NCBI GenBank assembly: GCA_037127315.1
Contig: JBBBDQ010001153.1
Span: forward strand, 5,122,001 to 5,186,000
Reading direction: 5' to 3'
Source: Ascarosepion bandense
Taxonomy: Eukaryota; Mollusca; Cephalopoda; Sepiida; Sepiidae
DNA: 64,000 bases
Below are positions 56,318 to 64,000 of the stretch, one piece after another (within the stretch, counting starts at the first letter, position 1; each line of letters opens with the position of its first letter). The notes below the pieces were generated by a model. That model searched no databases. It was given only the letters and a program-made list of their open reading frames with translations, and was not told the origin of the DNA. A program made the translations under genes and the position numbers.

Positions 56318-56976
56318 TGCCAAAAATCTATACTTTTCCACAAAAGTATAGCATGGATCAAGAAATCCAACAACGGAGCATTCGATGAACCACAAGGATC
56401 GTATGATGGAGCAGAAATTTCAGAATTGATGGGAATATACATTTTAAACAAATAAATCCATATTGACAACCACGGATTATATAGAGATGACGGATTAATA
56501 ATACCACCAGACAACAAACGAATGAATGATAAAATAAGGAAACATTATTCAAAGAACTAGATTTTGATATTACAGTGGACACAAATAATAAAGTGGTACA
56601 ATATTTAGATGTAGAACATAATTTACAAACTGGAAATGTCTCGCCATTCATGAAAACAAACATTAAGTTATCATACATAAATACAAAATCCAATCATCCA
56701 AATAATATAATTAAACCCATTTACAAAGGCATAGAATACAGACTATCTAATAATTCGTCAAACAAATCAATATTTAATGAAAAGAAAAATATGTATGAGG
56801 ATGCACTAAGAAATTTTGGCCATAAAAACATTTTACAATATAATTCTCAACCAAACAGACAAATCAAAAACAACAATAGAAAACGTAACATTATCTGGTT
56901 CAACCCACCATTTAATTTAGAAGTAAAGACCAAAATAGGACAATCAGTCATAGAGCTGACATATTCATATAAATAG
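56318..56976 (+). pseudogene. PLE reverse transcriptase C-terminal part, inverted relative to its endonuclease
   Basis: Plus strand, over two or three frames: FDEPQGSYDGAEISELMGIY (about 56,378), HGLYRDDGLIIPPDN (motif C with RDD, about 56,472), then 56,575-56,976 YLDVEHNLQTGN, KLSYINTKSNHPNNIIKPI (thumb) and NNNRKRNIIWFNPPFN, EVKTKIGQ. The last block repeats the start of the minus-strand endonuclease (56,220-56,305), so about 75-80 bp are present in both orientations. Confidence 0.85.
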
Positions 56977-57047
56977 GTGTGAATTTGTAACCCTGGGTTT
57001 CACGCTTTTGCGATCGTAAGGTGAAACCCAGGGTTACAAACTCACAC

Positions 57048-57051
<4 letters not shown>
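56973..57051. repeat. 31-bp-arm hairpin
   Basis: 56,973-57,003 and 57,021-57,051 are reverse complements with one mismatch, around a 17-nt loop (GCTTTTGCGATCGTAAG). It follows the inverted PLE segment and precedes (ATCT)n. Confidence 0.93.

Positions 57052-57118
<67 letters not shown>
57048..57118. repeat. (ATCT)n/(TA)n microsatellite
   Basis: Eleven or so ATCT units followed by (TA)n. Confidence 0.97.
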
Positions 57119-57123
<5 letters not shown>

Positions 57124-57539
57124 CGGCACAGAAGGAAGCAGAAAAAAGCCGCTCCTAAGGTATGATACAATTAAAAAGTAATTGATACAAAATTCAGCAA
57201 GAAGAAAATGAAGCAAAATATATGTAACAAATATTCTAACGCACCAAGCTACTCGGGTTTTAATCGTGAGGCATCTGCAGGTAGAAAACTTTTTGTCTGA
57301 AGATACCTTCACCGGGTAGCTTTTTGCGACGGCTTATTTGCTAAGTATATATATAGAATTAATACAGAAAAATGTCTTTTCACTGATCAGCATCATTTCC
57401 ATCATGCTGACTTCGATATTTTGAACGCTCACTCTTCAGGGTCTGTCCGATTGTCCTGATCATATTTTTCAATGTTTATGCGTTTATATACTGCCGTGGA
57501 ATTGTTGTTATTTGATACTTTTGTATGCTAGGGTTAGGG

Positions 57540-58010
57540 TTAGTTAATAACATCCACGGTATTAATCCATTGCAGGAGCCTGCAGATGCTTTTAATAGAC
57601 TGGTTGGTCTTTTCCCAAATGATTTTGCTGATTCTACCGACTTCCCTTCTAGTAAGATTAATTAGACGTGTTGAAAGCTTGACTCTAAAGTCTGGTTTAT
57701 GATCCTTCAGTAAAACATAGGTTTTCTTAGTTTATAGTCTACTGACTTCGTCATTTAAAATAATTTGTCAGTAATGGATTTGTCAACATAGTTAATATTA
57801 TCTATCAGACTGAAATTGGTAGTGTCAATTTTCTTAAAGTATTTTTAATTAAGGCGTTATAACCTTTGGGAAATAGCTTATAAAAATTGGCAGTCTTATC
57901 TGATTTAACATAAGTATTACCAGATCTATTAATGTCCTTAACAATATTATCCAGATTTTTTTTCTTTTCAAAGTTTAATCTATTAATAATTCCCATTATG
58001 TCGTTTTCAA
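57540..58010 (-). pseudogene. PLE reverse transcriptase N-terminal part
   Basis: Minus strand: FENDIMGIINRLNFEKKKNL, DINRSGNTYVKSDKTANFYK, YNALIKNTLRK (57,805-58,010), then after stops KKTYVLLKDHKPDFRVKLST and RLINLTRREVGRISKIIWEK (57,570-57,735), the PLE block that normally reads LKDHKPNF...RLINPAKSEIGKISK and precedes motif A. The element stops at about 57,540, before motif A. Nearby, 57,360-57,450 has PLE-terminus wording (CTGAAGAGTGAGCGTTC on the minus strand). Confidence 0.75.

Positions 58011-58047
<37 letters not shown>
58011..58047. repeat. (GT)n microsatellite
   Basis: 37-bp (GT)n at the 5' edge of the PLE N-terminal fragment. Confidence 0.97.
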
Positions 58048-58048
<1 letters not shown>

Positions 58049-58406
58049 ATGCAAGCGTGCGCGCGTTTGTGTGTGCGTATGCTTCTGTGTGAATATTCTT
58101 GCGCTTATTTGCGTATATTTATGCCAGAAGTTTTGTATAAGTAGTTTCATGTACGTGGTTTTATTTTTTTATTTTGTATATGATGATCTGCAAAGTTTTT
58201 AGTCGCGTAGGTTTTTATTTTTAGATTGTGTATTGCGTGAGTATATATTTAATTTTGTTTATTTTTTTATGCACTGAAATGTCATTGTGTCTGTCTTGAC
58301 CTCGTTAGTACAAGGCCATTGGCCACTTATGAATTCGCTCTTACATATATCAAAACCTGGCTTTAAAATTTAACGGATAAATTGACACGGCGATTATACA
58401 AAATTT

Positions 58407-58409
<3 letters not shown>

Positions 58410-58448
<39 letters not shown>
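58410..58448. repeat. (TA)n microsatellite
   Basis: 39-bp (TA)n. Confidence 0.97.
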
Positions 58449-58450
<2 letters not shown>

Positions 58451-58908
58451 TATATTCATTTGTACATGTGTCTATATGCCAATATATGTTTGTATGTGCA
58501 TATACTCATCTATTTGTCCATATATGGGTGTCTATAGATTTGTATGTGTTCGTCCACGTCTTTCCCTGGTTTAATATCTGAATCACTTTATAATAATCTA
58601 AATCTAATGCTTTATTAAACTTAGAATTTAAAATTCGCAAAAAAATTAAAGTGAAGCTAATTGTCGATTAATAACGCTGATTTCTATTTTAATCAAATAT
58701 TAATATTAATACCTCAATAAATTGTTTTTAGAGTCTGTTCTCATATTCTTCAAATTAGAAATTACATTATTTTGATTGGTCCACACAGTCTATGTAACAA
58801 TATCTCCCTGATTAAGGGGGTTTGGCTAGTTTTTAACCTTTTAAAACTTTTTAACTTGAAATAAACCTTATCACTCGATAAGACACAGTAGTGTCGAAAC
58901 AAAATAGC

Positions 58909-58910
<2 letters not shown>
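58449..58910 (+). mobile_element. Probable PLE terminal repeat with degenerate hammerhead core
   Basis: 58,874-58,900 reads CTCGATAAGACACAGTAGTG followed by TCGAAAC: stem II GACAC/GTGTC is perfect and GAAAC intact, but the CTGATGA box is altered (CTCGATAA). (TA)n follows at 58,911. The remainder has no motif, so the left boundary is arbitrary. Confidence 0.4.
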
Positions 58911-58951
<41 letters not shown>

Positions 58952-58992
58952 AAAAAATGAAATATTCATCACTCACTTGTTACCTATACATA

Positions 58993-59023
<31 letters not shown>
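58911..59023. repeat. Two (TA)n microsatellites
   Basis: 58,911-58,949 and 58,996-59,023. Confidence 0.96.
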
Positions 59024-59029
59024 TTCCTT

Positions 59030-59340
59030 ATAATTCTTTTTTTTTTTTTTTGTAAATGCCAAAAAAATTTGAGCCTAGATACCATGTAAATCCAGCCTAA
59101 CTTTATAATTTCTCTGTCTTGGTCGTTTTCATTGTCTCTTTCCTCTCAATACTTTCTCACTTATTTTCCGCTTTACTTTCTATTTCTTTTGTATCTTTCC
59201 CTTTTCTCTTTCTTTTCCTTTTCTTGATTTCTCATCTTATTTTCTCGTCTTTTTTACCCTCTTTCTTTTTTCCCCTCTTTTTTAATATCTTTTTACCTCG
59301 TACAAAAAGATTTCCAAAATTATAATAAAATAGTGTTTTT
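59030..59340. other. T/pyrimidine-rich low-complexity stretch
   Basis: Long TTTCT-rich run (59,110-59,300). The open frame in it is Phe/Ser/Leu only and not a gene. Confidence 0.6.
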
Positions 59341-59380
59341 TTAATAATTTTTCGATAAAACGTTTATTACCATCTTAATT

Positions 59381-59447
59381 AACTACCTGATGAGACATTG
59401 TTCTATTATGTCGGAACAAATATACAATTTTGTATTAGTTTGTAGTT
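59381..59447 (+). ncRNA. PLE-type hammerhead-like motif, degenerate
   Basis: AACTAC (59,381-59,386) can pair with GTAGTT (59,442-59,447). CTGATGA at 59,387-59,393, stem II GACAT/ATGTC, then GGAAC in place of GAAAC, and a long imperfect stem III (ACAAATATACAA / TTGTATTAGTTTGT). ATTGAGCACTGTTTTAAATT at 59,503 is a PLE-terminus word seen inverted at 23.7 and 53.2 kb. Confidence 0.5.
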
Positions 59448-59559
59448 TGTATATGTTCTAAGGTAATAGTTAATAATAAATATTAATTGCCCTATTTTTA
59501 TATTGAGCACTGTTTTAAATTAATCTTTTGAATGTTGCAATTATTTTCTTCTTTCATTA

Positions 59560-59561
<2 letters not shown>

Positions 59562-59605
<44 letters not shown>

Positions 59606-59652
59606 CTTATTTATAAATAGAAATGTGTGTGTGTGTGTGTATGTGTGTGTGT
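59562..59652. repeat. (TA)n and (GT)n microsatellites
   Basis: (TA)n 59,562-59,602; (GT)n 59,623-59,652. Confidence 0.97.
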
Positions 59653-59906
59653 CCGTTACCTATAGACTCCGAAACGGCTAAACCGATTTTCTTGAAAATT
59701 TACGCAGTTGTACTATAAGCGTCTGTGAGTGTTCTTAACTAGTTTTTGTGTCGAGGTACCCCCGATAAATATAATTGAAAAAATCGGGTTATAGAACGAG
59801 TGGTCCGATTTTAATCAAAATTGATACATTCATAGACAAAGACATAAGAAACGATATTCAGAAGTTTCAAGGTTACAGTTCTTACAATAGTGCAGAAAAC
59901 CGTTAA

Positions 59907-59930
59907 TATATATATATATATATATATATT
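59907..59930. repeat. (TA)n microsatellite
   Basis: 24-bp (TA)n at the 3' end of SINE copy E. Confidence 0.96.
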
Positions 59931-60085
59931 AGTCATCCACATACAAGCCCGTTTCGCTGTATCACAGCTCATCAGTGTGGCTAGACATATCCACCTGCCT
60001 CTGGCCGGGATCGAAACTCGACCGATTTGGTGTCAGTCAGAGTCTCTACTCCATAAGCGATCGGCGCATGGGGTCAGAGAAGGGA
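59931..60085 (-). mobile_element. tRNA-derived SINE with hammerhead motif, copy E (divergent subfamily)
   Basis: Minus strand: decayed A-box region (GCTTATGGAGTAGAG), B-box-like GAGTTTCGATCCC (about 60,006-60,018), linker AGAGGCAGGTGGATATG, hammerhead, GATGACTAATA, (TA)n. It differs from copies A-D at many positions yet keeps the whole architecture. Confidence 0.85.
59937..59980 (-). ncRNA. Hammerhead ribozyme motif, copy E (intact, covarying stems)
   Basis: Stem I CCACA/TGTGG is fully paired, while other copies have CCGTA/TGCGG, so the third pair changed G-C to A-U and the fourth U-G to C-G on both strands. CTGATGA, perfect stem II GCTGT-GAT-ACAGC and GAAA are intact. Stem III ACGG-GC-TTGT is retained through G-U pairs. 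The cleavage triplet is GTA, permitted by the NUH rule. Best candidate for an active ribozyme in the window. Confidence 0.86.
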
Positions 60086-60237
60086 AATTTTAACGTCTTG
60101 TATGTAAGCAGTGTATACAGACGCCAGTCATCGAGAGAACTCAATTCATTTCTGAAGAGTCACGCATTATAGCCGAAGTGGAACCTGTTTTTAAAATTTT
60201 CTTCTCCAGAGAGCTCAATCATAATGAGAGCATAATA

Positions 60238-60290
60238 TATTAGTCATCCACATACAAGCCCGTTTCGCTGTATCACATATCCACCCGCCT
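60238..60290 (-). mobile_element. Ribozyme SINE fragment, copy F, internal deletion
   Basis: AGTCATCCACATACAAGCCC, GTTTCGCTGTATCACA then TATCCACCCGCCT. Identical in type to copy E but lacking the 21 nt that hold CTGATGA and the 5' strand of stem I. GAAA, stem II 3' strand and stem III remain. Cannot be catalytic. Confidence 0.85.
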
Positions 60291-60689
60291 CATTTTCATT
60301 TCTGAAGGCAATATGTTTGTGTGTCTGTTTATCTGCCTGTATGTCTGTATTTTTTCAGCCCTTTTATTTTAGTTTTTGCTTCGGGTTTGGCTCTAAGTAG
60401 GTATAATTGTAGTTCTTAGTCTCAGCCATGATACCATTTACTCAGAGGACTTATTTAGCCTTCAAAATTCAGTTTACGACGAAAAAACTTGATATCGATA
60501 CCAGAAAATCAAAATTTGACATACATCCATTCATTTTTCAGTCTACGGTTTCGCTTTAACTGGAAACAACTATTGCTTTTTAGTCTTTCGTTCCAACGTC
60601 CAAAGAGTCTGAGCTCCAGGACCATGAATTAGTTTTAAAGCTTTCATTACACCCAAGCAACGCCGGGCTATACTGCTAGTATGTGTTAT

Positions 60690-62010
60690 AATCGTCTCAC
60701 CCCAAGCTAGACAGAACTGCCACTGGTGCGCAGGGGTTATATAAATAGAGAGTGAAGGGCGAGGAGAACAGGTCATAGTAAGTGTCGGAGAATGGGTAAG
60801 TAAAGGACAGGTACATTGGTGTGAAGAGAGCTGCGTGAGAGCAAAATATGTAAAGAGAATGAGGATAGGAATCAAGGAGATAAAAGATGACAGTTGACGT
60901 TGCATTTAAATTCTTGGGGATTGTAGATATCAGGGAAACAAGAATACAGAAAAGAGTTCCAAGGCCGAAAGTGTGAGAAAAGAGGGAGTAGAAGTTGTGG
61001 TTGATTGTTTTCACAGTAAAAGGGTGGAACCTCGTTGCTAATCTAGTAGCCCGAGTAAATTCGCGTAGTAGAGGCACTAAGGCGCTAAGCTCTTCGGAGC
61101 AGAATCCGTGAAATTAATTGTAAAAGAGACAGAGAGAAACCACATATCGTCGATGAGAGAGAGACTGGGGTCGGACCGCTGGTTCAGGATCGATTACATT
61201 GCAGATTTTTTTGGAGGAGAATCTTGTCAAGGTGAACAGCAGAGGCGCCGATCAGATAGGAGAGCAGTAGTCAATGCGTGGGCAGATGGTAAATTTGCAA
61301 ATGAGCATGATGTATTCAGAATAAAAGAACTCCCTGGCCCGAAACACGGAACCCGACCTTCTTAGCAGTAGATTTAATTTAATGTAGACGTTCTACTTAT
61401 TGCTCTCAGGGAATCTAGCATGATCCAATCTAGTAGGAAAGGTGGGTAGGAAAGATTGTCTGTGCTGGTTAAAGGATAGCAGCTTCATTTTGGAAGTATT
61501 AAAGTTTACGATCTATTTCTTACCCCAGTTTACCACTGACTGGATGTCCTTTTAGTGAGCAGCAGCAATGTCTGTTTAGTCTGCATCGGTAAATTTCTTA
61601 GCAAGGCGGGAGTAAATAGTTGTATAGTCAGCGTAGATACCTACTTGGGATCTGATTACATCAGAGAGAGCGCTGATGAAAATCAGAATAAGTGTAGGAC
61701 CTAAGATAGAGCCTGGAGGGACATCCGCATTCGTATGATAGGATCTGGAATCCTGCCCGTTCAATACGACCTTCATTACGTGATCCGATAGGACCGATTT
61801 GATTAAGTCACACAAACGTCCAGATATACCATAGCCCTCTAGCTTGCGCCGAAGGCTAGCGTGCCAGGCACTGCCAAATGCTTTGGAGATATCCAGAGTA
61901 TCAGCTCAAGCTTCGCCGTTCTTATCAACAGCCTGGTATATGAACTCAGTGATGGTCGTTAGCATGTCAGCGGTAGACCTGACGAAGCGGAAGCTCTACT
62001 GTCTGTCGGA
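60690..62010 (-). mobile_element. Jockey-like LINE, decayed, antisense
   Basis: Minus strand from 62,010: TMLTTITEFIYQAVDKNGEA, LDISKAFGSAWHASLRRKL (motif A), GYGISGRLCDLIKSVLSDH, then 61,576-61,815 with ADVPPGSILGPTLILIFISA (motif B) and VGIYADYTTIYSRL (motif C; YADD has become YADY), then YLIGAPLLFTL-like C-terminal text and 60,697-61,077 LREFTRATRLATRFHPFTVK. Several stops. The catalytic Asp in motif C is lost. The 3' UTR end (60,690-60,770) matches 2,285-2,480. Confidence 0.82.
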
Positions 62011-62021
62011 GAACAGGCAAG

Positions 62022-62045
62022 AGAGAGAGAGAGAGAGAGAGAGAG
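62022..62045. repeat. (GA)n microsatellite
   Basis: About 24 bp of GA. Confidence 0.96.
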
Positions 62046-62049
62046 TTAG

Positions 62050-62515
62050 TTAATATGAGTAAAATGTTTCTTTTATCTGTTTGACGTTATCTTTAGCAGC
62101 CTCCAAAATTTCGTAGAGGGATATGTCCTACCACTCCTCAAGCGGTATCAGCAATTGACTGCTTATTTTCCTCGAATTGACTTTTATATGCATTTATCAT
62201 TAGTAAAAGTTTTTTTGCTCTGTATTGTTTGTAGGCGTGAGTTCGTTGGTGTGCAACCATCTAAGCGCTCGTCTGTGTGGATATTCGTTCACTGTCGTGA
62301 GACTCTCTGCGTCGATGTGCGTACGCGTAGGGTGTCGTGATTATTTATCCTTTTCTTTGCCTTTTGTAATTTACACTCACTCCTTAGCTTTTCCTCTTTT
62401 GTTTTCTTTCACTTGTAGCTATTTATTTCTATTGTTTCCGTTTTTTACTCTATCAAATAATCGTTTTTAATTTTTGAGCTTTCTAGTCGATTCTTGAATG
62501 AGTGAAATTGTATTT
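62050..62515. other. Unassigned stretch
   Basis: CGTCTGTGTGGATATTCG... (62,265-62,335) is GC-richer than its flanks but encodes nothing recognised. Confidence 0.35.
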
Positions 62516-62517
62516 CG

Positions 62518-62518
<1 letters not shown>

Positions 62519-62565
<47 letters not shown>

Positions 62566-62622
62566 GTGTACGTGTCTGTGTGTGCATATATATACGCAGA
62601 CACACACACATATATGTATATA

Positions 62623-62703
<81 letters not shown>
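62519..62703. repeat. (TA)n, (CA)n, (TA)n compound microsatellite
   Basis: (TA)n 62,519-62,562, mixed GTGT/CACA spacer, (CA)n 62,621-62,676, (TA)n to 62,703. Confidence 0.97.
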
Positions 62704-62708
<5 letters not shown>

Positions 62709-62839
62709 CACCTAGGTAGTGAGTGGAGAATCTTTTTTTTTAATATATTGTTGGCTCTACATATTCAGTTCTTTGGATAGTGCACTGAGCGCTCTTTAAA
62801 TAACTGGTCTAACCAGTACCTCGCTTACTGTTGTCGGTT

Positions 62840-62917
<78 letters not shown>
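62840..62917. repeat. (TA)n/(GA)n microsatellite
   Basis: (TA)n to 62,884 then (GA)n. Confidence 0.97.
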
Positions 62918-62919
<2 letters not shown>

Positions 62920-62929
62920 GTAAATATAA

Positions 62930-63010
62930 AAGTGAACATCGAAATCAACACTCAGAAGCGACAAACTGTTTTATGCTAGGCGCAATCATCAGACTGCATG
63001 TGTTAGGTTT
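62930..63010 (-). mobile_element. PLE-terminus-like repeat, copy 2
   Basis: Related to 50,190-50,267. Minus strand: CTGATGA, TTGCGCCTAGCAT, AAAAC (GAAAC expected), ACAGTTTGTC with a 3-bp stem III. Hammerhead-like, with base lesions. Confidence 0.45.
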
Positions 63011-63608
63011 TTCCTCGGTTATTCATATACGGGTCAGTGGTAAATTGTGGGTAATCCTTGTAACGGTTATTTTGTCAGGATTGGTTTATTTATTTGGATA
63101 AAATTATTTTACTTGTATTTATCTGTTTTTATATTTATAGTTGTTTTTATTTATTATTTTCCGTATTCGATGTTTAATTTATTTGGATTTATTTTTTATT
63201 TATTTACAATTTATTTTATTTTTATTCTATTTTATCTATTCTAATGGTTGATATGGCGGCAGTGGTTTGTTAATTTGTTTATTATTTGCTTGGATTGTAG
63301 GCTGATATTCTTTTCCGTATTTTCCCTTCAAGTATATGACTTCTAGCAGAATCAACCAGGAAAATACGAAAAAGAACATCAGCCTACAAAAACCAATCAA
63401 AAACCTGCAGAATTTGTTTATAAGAAACAGTAGCTATTATTACCATTTCAGACTAAAACAATCTACTAAATAAACGACCTGAACTCATCTCAAAATGCTG
63501 ACATGAAAACAAATTTTACTACGTTACTTAAAAATTGAAAAATGGAAAGAATAAATAAAGGATAATAAAGAACAAATAATTTAATACAAGCTATATTTTA
63601 ATCCAAGC

Positions 63609-63610
<2 letters not shown>
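63011..63610. other. AT-rich stretch with a local inverted repeat
   Basis: GTAGGCTGATATTCTTTTCC plus GTATTTTCC (63,298-63,327) and GGAAAATACGAAAAAGAACA plus TCAGCCTAC (63,359-63,387) form an imperfect inverted repeat of about 29 bp. No coding seen. Confidence 0.55.

Positions 63611-63662
<52 letters not shown>
63611..63662. repeat. (TA)n/(TG)n microsatellite
   Basis: Short (TA)n then about 38 bp of (TG)n. Confidence 0.97.
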
Positions 63663-63669
<7 letters not shown>

Positions 63670-64000
63670 CTTTATAGATATATAGATTTAATAGACTAGT
63701 TAATAAGCTTTAATAAAGAAAAGTAAAAAAAAATACAAATATTGGCAATAAAATTGATATTATATATTCAAATTTTCACTAAATTGAAGCAGTGGGAAAA
63801 AGATTATAAATTCGGAATTTTCGAACTCTTCTCTATTCGTTTTTAACGATTCTAGGAATAAGCAAAGAAGTGTGACAAACTCTTCAGAGCTGTTGCTGGT
63901 TAGTGGTCCCCCTATCAAAATGATACTTCCTGAGTAAATTCAAATCCCTGTTAAATCCCACAATGAGTAAATTCCTTTTGAAAATAAATTTCCACTCCGA
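63663..64000. other. AT-rich end of window, nothing recognised
   Basis: No coding, RNA or repeat signal seen. Confidence 0.4.

Larger units (their letters stand above)
59653..60685. mobile_element. Unclassified dispersed repeat, interrupted by SINE copies
   Basis: Starts CCGTTACCTATAGACTCCG and AAACGGCTAAACCGATTTTC, a wording I associate with widespread invertebrate intergenic repeats, and ends ACCCAAGCAACGCCGGGC followed by TATACTGCTAGTA. A CTAG-T end below a GC-rich block would suit a Helitron-type 3' end, but no convincing terminal hairpin was seen. No coding. The SINE copies E and F sit inside it. Confidence 0.3.

Noticed and set aside
59119..59325. 68-residue Phe/Ser/Leu frame as a secreted peptide
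   Set aside because: Translation of a polypyrimidine low-complexity stretch.
61108..61365. Plus-strand 85-residue frame in the 61 kb region
   Set aside because: Antisense shadow of the minus-strand Jockey-like LINE C-terminus.

Overview
This window looks like intergenic or intronic DNA from a large, AT-rich, repeat-dense animal genome. The inference is a cephalopod, most likely an octopus. It rests on dense (TA)n tracts, R4/Dong-like, Jockey-like and RTE-like LINE remains, Penelope-like elements (PLEs) with GIY-YIG endonucleases, Tc1/mariner elements and tRNA-derived SINEs. No host protein-coding gene could be recognised. Nearly all convincing coding signal belongs to decayed mobile elements, and many long open frames are only (TA)n, (TTA)n or (CA)n read as poly-Ile/Tyr, Asn or Thr/His. 

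Layout. 1-2037: decayed R4/Dong-like LINE entering from the left edge. 2.3-3.7 kb: LINE 3' fragment, (TA)n cluster and a mariner-type transposase relic. 4.73-5.32 kb: very old R4-like LINE relic. 5.75-7.15 kb: AT-rich terminal-inverted repeat, with a rearranged relative at 37.0-38.8 kb. 9.6 kb: ribozyme-bearing SINE. 10.2-14.55 kb: two very similar 5'-truncated R4-like LINEs in tandem, inside (TAA)n microsatellites. 15.5-16.0 kb: a GC-richer patch with a good splice-donor match. 19.2-22.5 kb: about 560-bp inverted arms, each carrying a ribozyme SINE, around an internally deleted PLE. 23.7-24.7 kb: inverted PLE-terminal pair with hammerhead motifs. 25.15-26.75 kb: full-length but dead Tc1 element with intact terminal repeats and TA target duplication. 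27.3-31.4 kb: Jockey-like LINE mosaic with other LINE pieces nested in it. 32.9-34.36 kb: fourth R4-like copy, also in (TAA)n. 41.65-45.5 kb: two RTE-like LINE relics facing opposite ways. 52.9-58.05 kb: SINE, three PLE pieces (one with a 5' inversion) and a truncated Tc1 copy. 59.6-62.05 kb: SINE copies, an unclassified dispersed repeat and an antisense Jockey-like LINE. Microsatellites fill much of the rest. 

Main observation. A tRNA-derived SINE family here (five near-complete copies, two partial) carries a 44-nt segment that matches a type I hammerhead ribozyme: CTGATGA, a hairpin stem II, GAAA, a very short stem III, a GUC or GUA cleavage triplet, and a stem I enclosing the motif. The copy at 59,937-59,980 has compensatory changes that restore stem I. 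PLE termini in the same window carry further hammerhead-type motifs with unrelated stems. PLE and retrozyme hammerheads, and the schistosome SINE-like hammerhead, are established knowledge. The tRNA-SINE/hammerhead fusion seen here, beside PLE copies that might supply the enzymes, is the best candidate for a little-described system. 

How the parts relate. LINEs and PLEs are the autonomous retroelements, though every copy here is broken. The SINEs depend on some partner in trans. The 3' ends of SINEs and PLEs run directly into (TA)n, and the R4-like LINEs sit in (TAA)n, so much of the microsatellite content is tied to retroelement tails and targets.
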